Origin: H111-94 sp034436045
Lineage (GTDB): Bacteria; Chloroflexota; Ktedonobacteria; Ktedonobacterales; Ktedonobacteraceae
Assembly (NCBI GenBank): GCA_034436045.1
Contig: DAOTVZ010000103.1
Span: 1-10,208, forward strand
Length of the DNA: 10,208 nt
Direction of reading: 5' to 3'
Shown here: piece by piece, positions 1 to 7,805 of the stretch
How the letters are laid out: every line of letters begins with the position of its first letter
How positions within the stretch are numbered: the first letter of the stretch is position 1
The notes under the pieces: model-generated
The model's input: only the letters and a program-made list of their open reading frames with translations
Told to the model about the DNA's origin: nothing
Database searches by the model: none
Program-made: the position numbers and the translations under genes

Positions 1-128
1 GCGCCCGCGAGGCCGAGTTGACCGAGTATATGCTGCTAACACGGCAGGCTCTGGCCGCGCTGCTCTGGTATAAACGCTTCGCACAATCGCTGCTCGATGT
101 CACTGATGCGCAAGCTGCTGGAGACTAA
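1..128 (+). CDS. cmr5: Cmr5-like type III-B small subunit, C-terminal fragment
   Basis: The reading frame is open from the window edge (first full codon at base 3) to TAA at 126-128, giving 41 residues; the start lies upstream of the window. The fragment is helical and includes EYMLLTRQALAALLW followed by YKRFAQSLL. This leucine-rich pattern with a Trp-x-Lys-Arg-Phe-Ala segment is what I expect at the C-terminus of Cmr5, the small alpha-helical subunit that lines the inner face of the Cmr RNA-targeting complex in the cytoplasm. The call rests on this similarity and on position: it ends 17 bases before a clear cmr6, and cmr5-cmr6 is a common gene order. There is too little sequence to exclude another small-subunit family (Csm2-like), but the Cmr6 neighbour argues for Cmr5. 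Confidence 0.7.
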   Translation, partial: AREAELTEYMLLTRQALAALLWYKRFAQSLLDVTDAQAAGD

Positions 129-145
129 GGAAAAGAGGAGAGAAT

Positions 146-907
146 ATGTATCGCTCACGACTCAATACAGTCTATCGGCAGCTTACGCAAGGAAGCCTGA
201 CTACTGTTCACGCAGGCCTCTGGCTCGACAGATATATGGGGCAGAATGAGGAAACGGAGACGCGCAGAAAGCTGGTCGAGCAGGTTGCCAGCATTCAACC
301 TTCCGCTGTATACAAAGCGTTTTATCGGCGCTGGGAAGCGATGTTGTGGCAAGAAATGCATGTGAAGCTGGGCGAGGCCACAGTGCAAGGGCGCATGGCG
401 GTTGGCCTGGGCGCGGAAGGCGTGCTGGAAACCTCGGTGGCTCTGCATCACACCTACGGCATGCCTTATATTCCTGGGAGCGCACTCAAAGGTCTGGCCG
501 CCAGCTACGCGCACCAGCGGCTCGGTCCGGTCTGGCAACGCGGTAGCGAGGCGCACAAAGCGCTTTTTGGTGACACCGCCAGTGCCGGTTTCATTACCTT
601 CTTCGACGCGCTCTACATTCCTGGTACGGGACACAACGGGCAGGCGCTCCACGCGGACGTGATTACCGTGCATCACCAGGGTTACTATCGCGGCGATGGC
701 CCACCGACCGACCGCGATCAGCCCATCCCGGTGCCATTTCTGAGTGCTACCGGCACCTATCTGGTTGCCCTATCCGCGCCAGAACTGGAGGAACCCGACG
801 CATGGCTGACCCAGACCTTTACCATCCTGCAACACGCCCTGCGCGATTTCGGCATCGGAGCCAAAACCTCAAGCGGCTACGGACGCATGGAGTTGAAAGA
901 GGCATAG
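146..907 (+). CDS. cmr6: Cmr6, type III-B CRISPR RAMP protein
   Basis: A complete protein of 253 residues, within the usual Cmr6 range. Cmr6 is a Cas7-like RAMP subunit that sits near the head end of the Cmr complex, which uses crRNA to bind and cut complementary RNA in the cytoplasm. Sequence support: the Cmr6/RAMP block around residues 83-122, including RMAVGLGAEGVLETS and YIPGSALKGLAASYA; FGDTASAG at 141-148; DVITVHHQGYY at 171-181; and the C-terminal glycine-rich loop GIGAKTSSGYGR at 236-247. The ATG at 146 is preceded by a good ribosome binding site (AAAGAGGAG, 132-140). It starts 17 bases after the upstream gene stop, so the two are almost certainly cotranscribed. GC is high (34 of 60 bases at 541-600), unlike most of the genes downstream. 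It is the last gene of the Cmr block: composition and subtype change after it. The family call is secure. Confidence 0.93.
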   Translation: MYRSRLNTVYRQLTQGSLTTVHAGLWLDRYMGQNEETETRRKLVEQVASIQPSAVYKAFYRRWEAMLWQEMHVKLGEATVQGRMAVGLGAEGVLETSVALHHTYGMPYIPGSALKGLAASYAHQRLGPVWQRGSEAHKALFGDTASAGFITFFDALYIPGTGHNGQALHADVITVHHQGYYRGDGPPTDRDQPIPVPFLSATGTYLVALSAPELEEPDAWLTQTFTILQHALRDFGIGAKTSSGYGRMELKEA

Positions 908-1008
908 CCGATAGCCACGACCATCCTTTTAGTACCAGTTACCGTTTTTAGAGTGCTGATAAAGAAGCACTCATCAAGCAAATATTTTACATAGAGAGAG
1001 AAGGACAG
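908..1008 (+). other. Intergenic junction between the III-B and type I modules
   Basis: 101 bases without a gene, between the cmr6 stop and the cas8a1 start. Composition falls to AT-rich in the second half (973-990). It contains a 7-bp hairpin, listed separately. The ribosome binding site of the next gene (AAGGA, 1001-1005) is close to its ATG. If the type I operon has its own promoter it should be here, but I cannot point to a convincing -35/-10 pair. TATTTT at 983-988 is a possible -10 with no good partner 16-18 bases upstream. No insertion sequence or direct repeat marks the boundary. Confidence 0.5.
951..972 (+). repeat. Hairpin (7-bp inverted repeat) upstream of the type I operon
   Basis: GAGTGCT at 951-957 pairs perfectly with AGCACTC at 966-972 around an 8-base loop (958-965). 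No run of T follows on either strand, so it is not a standard intrinsic terminator. It could weakly separate cmr6 from the type I genes, or act as a protein-binding or leader structure. A chance origin cannot be ruled out. Confidence 0.4.
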
Positions 1009-2544
1009 ATGTACAAGTTACAATATATGGGGCATCCGCTCTTTGATATTGGGCTTGCAACTATAGTAGCTCATGCGAGAAAAGAGTACCCTGGTGATCT
1101 GGAACTAGAAGATCTGGAGAGCGTAGCTAAATTCATTGAGGACAATTACACACAGCAACCGTTGACATCATTTTTGACTGTTTCACTTCCTAACTCTGAT
1201 TTTACTCAACCCGCATTTAGAGATAAACCAGAACGTCGTAGGGAATATGCTCGTTTAGTAGCACGAAGTATTGGGCCAAATGTACCCAGAAGTGAGGAAG
1301 CGTGTGTCTTTACAGGACTACCTGCACTGGGACGAGCGCTCTCCTTCAAGAAGGACAAAAACGGTCACGATGAATTACCGCCGGGTAGAGCATATCGACA
1401 GCATATACCCCTTATTACAGGGGAAGGCGTGATTAATTTCTCGCCCTGGGGCGATCCTGGCTTGCCCGTGTCCGGTGAAGCTCTGCTCTGCCTGCAATTC
1501 TTTCCTATGGGGTGTCTTAAATGCAACGGGCGTTTGCTAGCTATTCATTCAGATAACTCTGAAATTCTGCTGGCAGCGGCGCGCAAGGCTCTGCAAAAGA
1601 ACACAGAGGCGATAACGCTGGCAAGGGCCAGCGGTGATACAAAGATGCAAGATGCCTCATCTTCGCCGCAGACGCTGCTGATTGAGACAATTCTGGCAAT
1701 GGATTTGCACCAGCTAGATGCACGTGAGGAGAGACAACCCTATTCTATTACGGCCTATCATCTCTCAAACAGCGGGCAATCATCGGCGCTGGACGAAAAA
1801 AGTCCGCCGCTCAGTATCTACCATCTGCCAATGAGTATTGTGCGTTTTCTTAGCAAGATGGATAATCCTGACTATCAACGCATCTGGCATGAGCTTGAGC
1901 AGCGTGGTTGGGAACGCTCAAAGCCAGGCAAGGATAAAACGAATGGTGTAGCTTCGGCTGCGTCACAACGAGGAAGGAACCTTTTTTATGAAGATATTCT
2001 TCGCCTACCAGCCAATGCACACAGTTTTGTAATGACATACTTGCTGCGTATTCCTGAACGTACATCTTTTCAGAGCGATCCACGCAGAGAGTACAGTTTA
2101 CGTCAGGAGGTACATCTGCTTTCCTGGCTCTTTACAGAATTATTTTTGAAAGAGGTGATTCATATGGATAAGGAACGTATCGATGAAATCCGCAGCCTGG
2201 GTGATGCGCTTGCATACTACGTGATAGAGCAGAACGACAAGGGCTTCTTCCGCAACTTTTATAAAGTACAACGCGCGAACGATTTTCGTTCACTGCTATT
2301 ACGTGCAAACTACAAGCATGTGAAGGCGGGTCATGCTCCGCTTATTACCCTGGAGCCATATCTAAGCATCTTCGAGGAAGGCTACGAGATGATGTCACCC
2401 AACTGGAAATTCGCGCGTGATCTTGTCCTTATTCGCATGGTTGAGCAACTCTACCAGAGGGATTGGTTTGGAACTAATCCAGATGCTTTACCAGATAGTA
2501 CAGACATTGATACAGAGGATATTGAAGCAGCTACCCAACAATGA
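1009..2544 (+). CDS. cas8a1: Type I Cascade large subunit, Cas8a1/Cst1 family (likely)
   Basis: A complete protein of 511 residues in the position and size range of the large subunit of Tneap-type I-B Cascade. Large subunits recognise the PAM and help recruit Cas3 to target DNA. Support is partly contextual: it is the first gene before cas7-cas5t-cas3. In sequence it has an N-terminal MYKLQYMGHPLFDIGLATI, a CVFTGLPA segment at 99-106, and FFPMGCLKCNGRLLAIHSD at 164-182. These resemble the two motif regions for which the CXXC-CXXC (Cst1) family is named. The second site is a true CxxC (C169, C172). The first is C99-V-F-T102, lacking the second Cys, so a four-Cys zinc site cannot form as in classic members. 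The rest is mainly helical with no membrane segment. The ATG at 1009 follows a purine-rich ribosome binding site (AAGGA, 1001-1005). GC is uneven: 24 of 60 at 1201-1260 but 39 of 60 at 1441-1500. Large subunits diverge fast, so the family name is less certain than the role. Confidence 0.78.
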   Translation: MYKLQYMGHPLFDIGLATIVAHARKEYPGDLELEDLESVAKFIEDNYTQQPLTSFLTVSLPNSDFTQPAFRDKPERRREYARLVARSIGPNVPRSEEACVFTGLPALGRALSFKKDKNGHDELPPGRAYRQHIPLITGEGVINFSPWGDPGLPVSGEALLCLQFFPMGCLKCNGRLLAIHSDNSEILLAAARKALQKNTEAITLARASGDTKMQDASSSPQTLLIETILAMDLHQLDAREERQPYSITAYHLSNSGQSSALDEKSPPLSIYHLPMSIVRFLSKMDNPDYQRIWHELEQRGWERSKPGKDKTNGVASAASQRGRNLFYEDILRLPANAHSFVMTYLLRIPERTSFQSDPRREYSLRQEVHLLSWLFTELFLKEVIHMDKERIDEIRSLGDALAYYVIEQNDKGFFRNFYKVQRANDFRSLLLRANYKHVKAGHAPLITLEPYLSIFEEGYEMMSPNWKFARDLVLIRMVEQLYQRDWFGTNPDALPDSTDIDTEDIEAATQQ

Positions 2545-2560
2545 AAGGAAGGGATTTCTC

Positions 2561-3628
2561 ATGACATTTGTAACAGGACTTCTCCTAATCGACGCTCCAG
2601 CCTCGGCGCTGAACAATCTTGGCAATATTGTCGGTGAGCGTGATCAGAACACAAGTGGTGTGAAGTTGATCAGTACCCGTGAAGGCGCATATCCTTATGT
2701 TTCGGCACAGGCATTCAGGTACTGGTTGCGTACCACTGCTCAAACGCATGTAGAGGGGTGGAAGGCTGCTCCTATCTATCGAGAAGATAAAATTGCCTAT
2801 ACAGACAGTAATCCGATGCTGTGGTGGGATGATGATTTGCTGGGGTATATGCGCGCGCCCAAGAAGTCCTCGAAAGGTTCTCAAGCTACAGATACAACAC
2901 TACAAAAGGAAACAGATATTGTCGAACCGGTAACACGTGTATCGCCATTGCGTGTCAGTACTCTGGTTTCGATTGCGCCGGTGAATATCACGAATGACTT
3001 TGGTGTGATGTCACGTCATGAAGGTGACCCGGTTCCCTACGAGCATCAACTATATCGTACAACGTTGCAGGGATTGTTCTCGCTTGATTTGCATGCTTCT
3101 GGTACGTTCTCTTATCGCAACAAGGCAGGCTATCGCAACCTCGATTCTGTGCGTCTGGCATTGGCACAACAACAAGGATTAGAGCATCTTGAGGCAGAGA
3201 AGGCATATCGGTTGCCATTACAAGAGCGTGTCAGGCGTATACAGGGACTCTTTGAAGCAATGGCACTCCTGGAAGGGGGAGCCAAGCAGGCTATCCATTA
3301 TACCGATGTTGCCCCAGCATTCTGTATTATGGCTGTTACGCGCGGCGGCAATCATATCTTTGGACATGTCGTTGGCGCAACGAACAAAGGGCTGCCTGTC
3401 ATTAAACATGATGCGCTACAAGAAGCGTTGACGACGATGCGCGATGAGATTCTTTCGCCTATTTATGTTGGATGGGTGCGGGGCTATCTTGATGAGCAGC
3501 GTCAGCAGTTCGAAGATTTTATCACGAATATTACGAACTTGCCGATCTTTGTGTATCACCCCCGTGATGCCTATCGCGCCTTTGTAGAGGATTTAGCGCG
3601 CCCTGAAAATGCCTCCTGGCTCAAATAA
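2561..3628 (+). CDS. cas7: Cas7, Cst2/DevR family backbone subunit
   Basis: A complete protein of 355 residues. Cas7 polymerises along the crRNA spacer to form the Cascade backbone, contacting the RNA and kinking it every sixth base. The N-terminus MTFVTGLLLIDAPASALNNL, followed by GNIVGERDQNTSG and then YPYVSAQAFRYWLRTT at 44-59, is typical of the Cst2/DevR Cas7 group. A frame open from 2417 has earlier start codons, but they lie inside cas8a1 and would encode an unrelated 48-residue extension. The ATG at 2561 has a strong ribosome binding site (AAAGGAAGGG, 2544-2553, spacing 7) and begins exactly at the conserved family N-terminus. It starts 16 bases after the cas8a1 stop, and cas5 follows 12 bases after its own stop, so the genes form one operon. 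Codon use is lower in GC than in the Cmr and cas1 genes. Confidence 0.93.
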   Translation: MTFVTGLLLIDAPASALNNLGNIVGERDQNTSGVKLISTREGAYPYVSAQAFRYWLRTTAQTHVEGWKAAPIYREDKIAYTDSNPMLWWDDDLLGYMRAPKKSSKGSQATDTTLQKETDIVEPVTRVSPLRVSTLVSIAPVNITNDFGVMSRHEGDPVPYEHQLYRTTLQGLFSLDLHASGTFSYRNKAGYRNLDSVRLALAQQQGLEHLEAEKAYRLPLQERVRRIQGLFEAMALLEGGAKQAIHYTDVAPAFCIMAVTRGGNHIFGHVVGATNKGLPVIKHDALQEALTTMRDEILSPIYVGWVRGYLDEQRQQFEDFITNITNLPIFVYHPRDAYRAFVEDLARPENASWLK

Positions 3629-3640
3629 GAGAGGGATGCT

Positions 3641-4378
3641 ATGATGCAGGTATTGAAAGTCGTGGCGGAGGGAGCAATTACCTCCTTCCGCCGTCCACAC
3701 TTTATGCACGGTATCCAACCCACGTTCCGCATGCCACCGCCTGCAACCATTTATGGGCATATATGCAGTGCGCTTGGGGAGCTAGTACCACCGGAGGGGT
3801 TACTGTTTGCTTACCACTTCACTGCTCGCACTGCATTCAGTGATGTAGAACATACCATCATTCTTGCAGAAGCTGGTGGCAAATTAGAAGGCACAAACTA
3901 TCCTAAAGTGTTACAGGGCGGTGTCCAGCCATTCAAACGTGAGTTGCTCTTCCAACCACGCTTGACGCTGTATATCAATCGTCCTGCGTGGATCGATGCA
4001 TTCCGTAGTCCACGGTACGCGGTTGTTTTAGGCCGTTCGCAGGACCTGTTTACCTATACATCAATAGAAGTTATAGAGCTACAACAGGCTGAACATGCGT
4101 ATTTTGAGCATACCTTGCTGCCCTATACGATGGCAACGCAGGTTGGGCAGGGTATTACAGAACTGTTGCCACGCTACATTGACTACGAGCGCAAACGTGT
4201 ACCAACATTCGCGCGCTATGTATGCCTGGAGAACCGCGTGCATAGCAGTGATTTCTGGTTTGCTGAACAGGAGACTTATTGGATTGATCCTGCATCGACT
4301 CTTTACCAAGATGATTACCTGGGCCTCTTCTTCCATTCCTTTGTAGGAGAACAGCATGAAGCCATCTCACTGGCCTGA
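3641..4378 (+). CDS. cas5: Cas5t, Cascade 5'-handle-binding subunit
   Basis: A complete protein of 245 residues, normal for Cas5t. Cas5 caps the 5' handle of the crRNA and joins the large subunit to the Cas7 backbone. The N-terminus is strongly diagnostic: VLKVVAEGAITSFRRPHF, then GIQPTFRMPPPATIYGHICS and ALGELVPPEGLLFAYHF, the RAMP fold first strand and glycine-poor loop typical of Cas5t in I-B systems. Two adjacent ATGs (3641 and 3644) are possible. The ribosome binding site GAGAGGGA at 3629-3636 is 4 bases from the first and 7 from the second, so the second may be used more. The 3' end overlaps cas3 by 23 bases in another frame, implying translational coupling. In subtypes with a separate Cas6, as here, Cas5 is not expected to process RNA. 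Confidence 0.95.
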   Translation: MMQVLKVVAEGAITSFRRPHFMHGIQPTFRMPPPATIYGHICSALGELVPPEGLLFAYHFTARTAFSDVEHTIILAEAGGKLEGTNYPKVLQGGVQPFKRELLFQPRLTLYINRPAWIDAFRSPRYAVVLGRSQDLFTYTSIEVIELQQAEHAYFEHTLLPYTMATQVGQGITELLPRYIDYERKRVPTFARYVCLENRVHSSDFWFAEQETYWIDPASTLYQDDYLGLFFHSFVGEQHEAISLA

Positions 4379-6752
4379 TTGGCTAGATACTCTATGGGCC
4401 AAAAGCAGCATGACGCCTGGCCAAGCAGGAGAGAGCCTGGCACAGCATACCTGGTTAGTGCTGGAACGCTTGGCTGAGCTTGCTCACTTGCGTCCAGACC
4501 TTGCTAGCTATCTCAATGCTCCCCGTCTCTGGCATTGCCTATTCTGGGCCTGCTTCTTGCATGATTTTGGAAAGGCAGCTAGCGGTTTCCAGCGTGCGTT
4601 GCGCGGCAAAAAAAGCTGGCGACGCCGCCATGAAGTTCTCTCACTGGCTTTTTTGAACTGGATAGCTCCATCGTTCTCTCCCACGGAACAACGATGGGTT
4701 CTTGCGGCTATCGTGTCACACCACCGTGATGCGAGTGAGATTATCAAAACCTACGATAAGTATCGTAATCCAGAATTGGTAGAGGAGATGCTAGCCGACC
4801 TTGAGGAGCAGACCGTGAGAGGATTATGGAAATGGCTCCATGATTGTTCAGCCCCATGGATTGAAGCTCTTGGTCTACGTCAGTTCGGAGTCGAGCCAGC
4901 AACGCTTGTGACGGAAGAACAAGCCATACACATTGTTGGCATAGAAGGTGTGCAGCACACTCATCAATGGCTAACCGACTACAGGCTCTTTATCAAGCAC
5001 CTCCCTTCAGAGCGCGATAGGCGCATTGTTACAACGCTTGTCATGCTTCGTGGCCTGACTACCACAGCAGATCATGCCGCTTCAGCACATCTGGCACAGA
5101 TTCCACAAGGAATACAGCGTCCCTGGAATACATTGGCTAAATCTTTGGCCGAACACTTACGCGCACAATTGGATGGTAAGGAAATGGTGATCTATAGCCA
5201 TCAAGCTGAAAGTGCACGGCGTCATAGTACTTCAGCCATACTCATCGCACCAACGAGCAGTGGGAAAACTGAAGCGGCACTATTCTGGGTATTGGGAGAT
5301 GGAGTGAAAGCAACACCACGTGTTTTCTACACATTGCCCTATCAAGCAAGTATGAATGCCATGTACGATAGGCTACGTTCATCACACTACTTCGGCGAAC
5401 AGTCTGTCGGCTTGCAACATGGACGTGCGCTACAGGTACTCTATCAACACCTGCTCAATAGTGAGAATGGCCCCGTGTCTGCTGCTCAGAATGCCAGGTG
5501 GGAGCAGAACCTAACGCGGTTACACGCCTGTACCATGAAAGTCTTTAGTCCCTATCAAATGTTGAAAGTACTCTATCAGTTGCGCGGCTTTGAAAGCATG
5601 TTGGCAGATTATACGCAAGCTGCCTTCATTTTTGATGAAATTCATGCCTATGAGGCCAATCGGCTTGCTCTGATTTTTGCGCTGGTAAAACATCTACGAG
5701 AAAATTATGGCGCTCGCTTTTTCGTCATGTCAGCGACCTTTCCTTCCATCCTCCGCGAGGTCATGCCTGAGATTTTGGACATCGACCAACCGATACGCGC
5801 AGATGAAGAGCTTTTTCAACACTTCCGTCGCCATCATCTCAAACTGTTACACGGCGATCTTGTTCAGGATGGGATGAGTAAAATTGTTGCCGATGTACAA
5901 CAAGGAAAATCAGTTCTCGTATGTTGTAACACTGTAGCAAGAGCACAGGATGTATACAAACTTTTACAAGAGCATTTGGGTGAAGGACAAACAAAACTTA
6001 TTCATAGCCGTTTTACGATAAGGGATCGTTTATTGCGTGAAAATGAAATTCTCTCACGTTGTGAGATCGGGACAGTACATACCGCTCTTGCCGTGGTTGC
6101 TACACAAGTGATCGAGGTGAGTCTCAATATTGATCTTGATACTATATATAGTGATCCAGCGCCTCTTGACGCTCTGGTACAGCGTTTTGGACGTGTGAAT
6201 CGCGTCGGCAAAAAGAATATTGTTCCAGTACATGTTTTTCGTCGGCCATACGACGGACAGGGAGTTTATCAAACAAATCTCGTACAAAGAACGCTCGATG
6301 TATTAGAGCAGCATGATGATAAAGACATTGATGAACTAATGATTGAAAAATGGCTCGATGAAATTTATTCAACTCCAGCGATTCATGATGTCTGGCGAGA
6401 GCAGTATGACAAACAGTATGCTCTCGCCATATCTTTACTTCAACAACTTCGTCCATTTGATTCGGATAAAGATTTGGAAGAGAAATTTGAAGCGTTATTC
6501 GATGGTGTTGAGGTATTACCGCGTGTATTTGAGGAAGAATATCTCAAGTACATGGCACAAGATGACTTTCTAGAAGCTTCTCAGCTCTTTGTCGGCATCA
6601 GTTATAGAAAATACCAGTGGTTGAAGTCAAAAGGTAAAGTGCTTCCTATGGAGGGTACTTATCGTAAGCGCTGGGTTGTTCTGCAAGAATATAGCCCGGA
6701 ATTTGGCCTGCTGTTCGACTCATCATTGGATGTACCAGTTGATGAGTATTAA
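4356..6752 (+). CDS. cas3: Cas3, HD nuclease and SF2 helicase fusion
   Basis: A complete protein of 798 residues, the usual size for a fused Cas3. Once Cascade has opened the target, Cas3 nicks and unwinds the DNA, degrading it in an ATP- and metal-dependent way. The N-terminal HD domain shows H31, the FLHDFGK motif (H69, D70, K73), H92 and SHHRD (H122, H123, D125). The helicase core follows: Walker A APTSSGKT at 298-305, motif Ia around YTLPYQASMNAMYDRL at 325-340, Walker B FDEIH (D427-H430), motif III SAT at 459-461, motif V region TQVIEVSLNIDLD near 583-595, and motif VI QRFGRVNRVG at 609-618. An accessory C-terminal part runs to 798. All expected catalytic residues are present, so it looks active. 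The ATG at 4356 lies inside the end of cas5 and has AGGAG at 4345-4349 with spacing 6. GC declines towards the 3' end (23 of 60 at both 6001-6060 and 6421-6480). Confidence 0.97.
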   Translation: MKPSHWPDWLDTLWAKSSMTPGQAGESLAQHTWLVLERLAELAHLRPDLASYLNAPRLWHCLFWACFLHDFGKAASGFQRALRGKKSWRRRHEVLSLAFLNWIAPSFSPTEQRWVLAAIVSHHRDASEIIKTYDKYRNPELVEEMLADLEEQTVRGLWKWLHDCSAPWIEALGLRQFGVEPATLVTEEQAIHIVGIEGVQHTHQWLTDYRLFIKHLPSERDRRIVTTLVMLRGLTTTADHAASAHLAQIPQGIQRPWNTLAKSLAEHLRAQLDGKEMVIYSHQAESARRHSTSAILIAPTSSGKTEAALFWVLGDGVKATPRVFYTLPYQASMNAMYDRLRSSHYFGEQSVGLQHGRALQVLYQHLLNSENGPVSAAQNARWEQNLTRLHACTMKVFSPYQMLKVLYQLRGFESMLADYTQAAFIFDEIHAYEANRLALIFALVKHLRENYGARFFVMSATFPSILREVMPEILDIDQPIRADEELFQHFRRHHLKLLHGDLVQDGMSKIVADVQQGKSVLVCCNTVARAQDVYKLLQEHLGEGQTKLIHSRFTIRDRLLRENEILSRCEIGTVHTALAVVATQVIEVSLNIDLDTIYSDPAPLDALVQRFGRVNRVGKKNIVPVHVFRRPYDGQGVYQTNLVQRTLDVLEQHDDKDIDELMIEKWLDEIYSTPAIHDVWREQYDKQYALAISLLQQLRPFDSDKDLEEKFEALFDGVEVLPRVFEEEYLKYMAQDDFLEASQLFVGISYRKYQWLKSKGKVLPMEGTYRKRWVVLQEYSPEFGLLFDSSLDVPVDEY

Positions 6753-6821
6753 AAGGCTCTCTGCATATCATAACACAGTATATGCAGCAGCAGTAGTTCT
6801 TAGATATAGAGGGGCTTTGTT
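6753..6821 (+). other. Intergenic gap between cas3 and cas6
   Basis: 69 bases, the only sizeable gap inside the type I cassette. It holds the hairpin at 6761-6787 and the cas6 ribosome binding site (AGAGGGG, 6808-6814, spacing 7). No clear promoter or U-rich terminator tail is visible. Transcription probably continues into cas6, but separate expression of cas6 is possible. Confidence 0.45.
6761..6787 (+). repeat. Hairpin (8-bp inverted repeat) between cas3 and cas6
   Basis: CTGCATAT at 6761-6768 is perfectly complementary to ATATGCAG at 6780-6787, with an 11-base loop. It begins 8 bases after the cas3 stop. It is AT-rich in the middle and not followed by a T run, so it is unlikely to be a strong terminator. 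It could protect the 3' end of the cas3 message or be an RNA processing site. Confidence 0.45.
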
Positions 6822-7805
6822 ATGCTAACGATGTATTTTCTGAAAATCACGGCTGAGGCTGTGACGCCCTTGTCACTCGACCCCTATTGCGGTTCGGCCA
6901 TACGCGGTGCGTTTTTTCATGCCATCTGGCAGCGTTTTTGTACTCATCGTGAAGCACCAACGTGTAGCGATTGCTCGCTCGTTTCGGTCTGTCCAGTTGC
7001 CTCATTGGTTGCGCCACTGCGCGATGAAGCCATACGTGGACGCGATATTCCCCGCCCATATATCATTACCCCGCCCTATAATCCTCGTGGACGCTATGGG
7101 CAAGGGGAGACTTTTTCTTTTAGCATCACACTCATTGGCGATGCCGCAAAGCTCTACCCCTATGTCATGCGGTCTTTGCTGGAAATGGAACGTAGTACAC
7201 TTGGTCATCCTTTGCCGGAACTTAAACAGCAAAGAGGAAAGTTCAGGATACAATCTATCCATGCTTATCACCCTTTTACGGAAGAAAAACAACTTCTCTG
7301 GCAAAAAGGAGATAATCAGCCTGATAAACTATGGCTAAGCATTACCGCTAACGATGTGATCAAAAGAGCAGAGCAGCTTTCAAATTACCATGTCAACATT
7401 CATTTTCTCTCACCAACACGCCTGGTTGCAGAAGAGCACATTTTGAAGCGCCCTGATTTCCGTATTCTGATATTACGCCTGGCGCAACGTCTGGAACAGG
7501 TTTATCACGAGTATGGCAGTAATGCACAAGCAGAGGTTGCTATCCCCTTATTTGGACAAGAATGGTATCTCGCCATCAAAGATCAGGCCAAGGATGTGTA
7601 TCTTGTACAGGATGAAACACAATGGGTAGATATACGAAGTTATTCTCAACGGCAGAAGCGTCAGATGCCTATTGGGGGCTTTGTAGGTAGAGCCTCTTTT
7701 GCAGGTAATATCAATCCTTTCCGTGAGTTGCTAGTCTGGGGTGAGGTATTACGTGTTGGCAAAAATGTAGTGAAAGGCGATGGAGCTTACTGCATAGAGT
7801 TGTAA
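6822..7805 (+). CDS. cas6: Cas6, pre-crRNA endoribonuclease (RAMP)
   Basis: A complete protein of 327 residues, longer than compact Cas6 proteins (about 240) but normal for the Cas6 group with an N-terminal cysteine cluster. Cas6 binds the repeat hairpin and cuts at its 3' base, releasing crRNAs with an 8-base 5' handle. It starts with YFLKITAEAVTPLSLDPYCG, a RAMP first strand. It carries C40, C48, C51 and C57 (CTHREAPTCSDCSLVSVCP), a pattern I know from this family that may hold a metal. It ends with PIGGFVGRASFAGNINPF, then a Leu/Val-rich helix, then the glycine-rich loop VGKNVVKGDGAY near the C-terminus. The catalytic His cannot be fixed by eye. The ATG at 6822 has the right spacing to AGAGGGG (6808-6814); a second in-frame ATG at 6831 is possible. 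GC is low (26 of 60 at 7381-7440), like the end of cas3, so it belongs to the type I cassette and not to the adaptation genes. It is the only Cas6 in the window. Confidence 0.88.
   Translation: MLTMYFLKITAEAVTPLSLDPYCGSAIRGAFFHAIWQRFCTHREAPTCSDCSLVSVCPVASLVAPLRDEAIRGRDIPRPYIITPPYNPRGRYGQGETFSFSITLIGDAAKLYPYVMRSLLEMERSTLGHPLPELKQQRGKFRIQSIHAYHPFTEEKQLLWQKGDNQPDKLWLSITANDVIKRAEQLSNYHVNIHFLSPTRLVAEEHILKRPDFRILILRLAQRLEQVYHEYGSNAQAEVAIPLFGQEWYLAIKDQAKDVYLVQDETQWVDIRSYSQRQKRQMPIGGFVGRASFAGNINPFRELLVWGEVLRVGKNVVKGDGAYCIEL

Noticed and set aside
908..1008. Mobile element ends or target-site duplications flanking the type I cassette
   Set aside because: Comparing 908-1008 with 7806-7871 by eye, I found no shared terminal repeats, and there is no transposase or integrase gene in the window.
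2417..2560. Upstream extension of the cas7 reading frame to an ATG at 2417
   Set aside because: It lies entirely within the 3' part of cas8a1, has no good ribosome binding site, and adds residues unlike any Cas7; the family N-terminus begins at 2561 behind a strong ribosome binding site.
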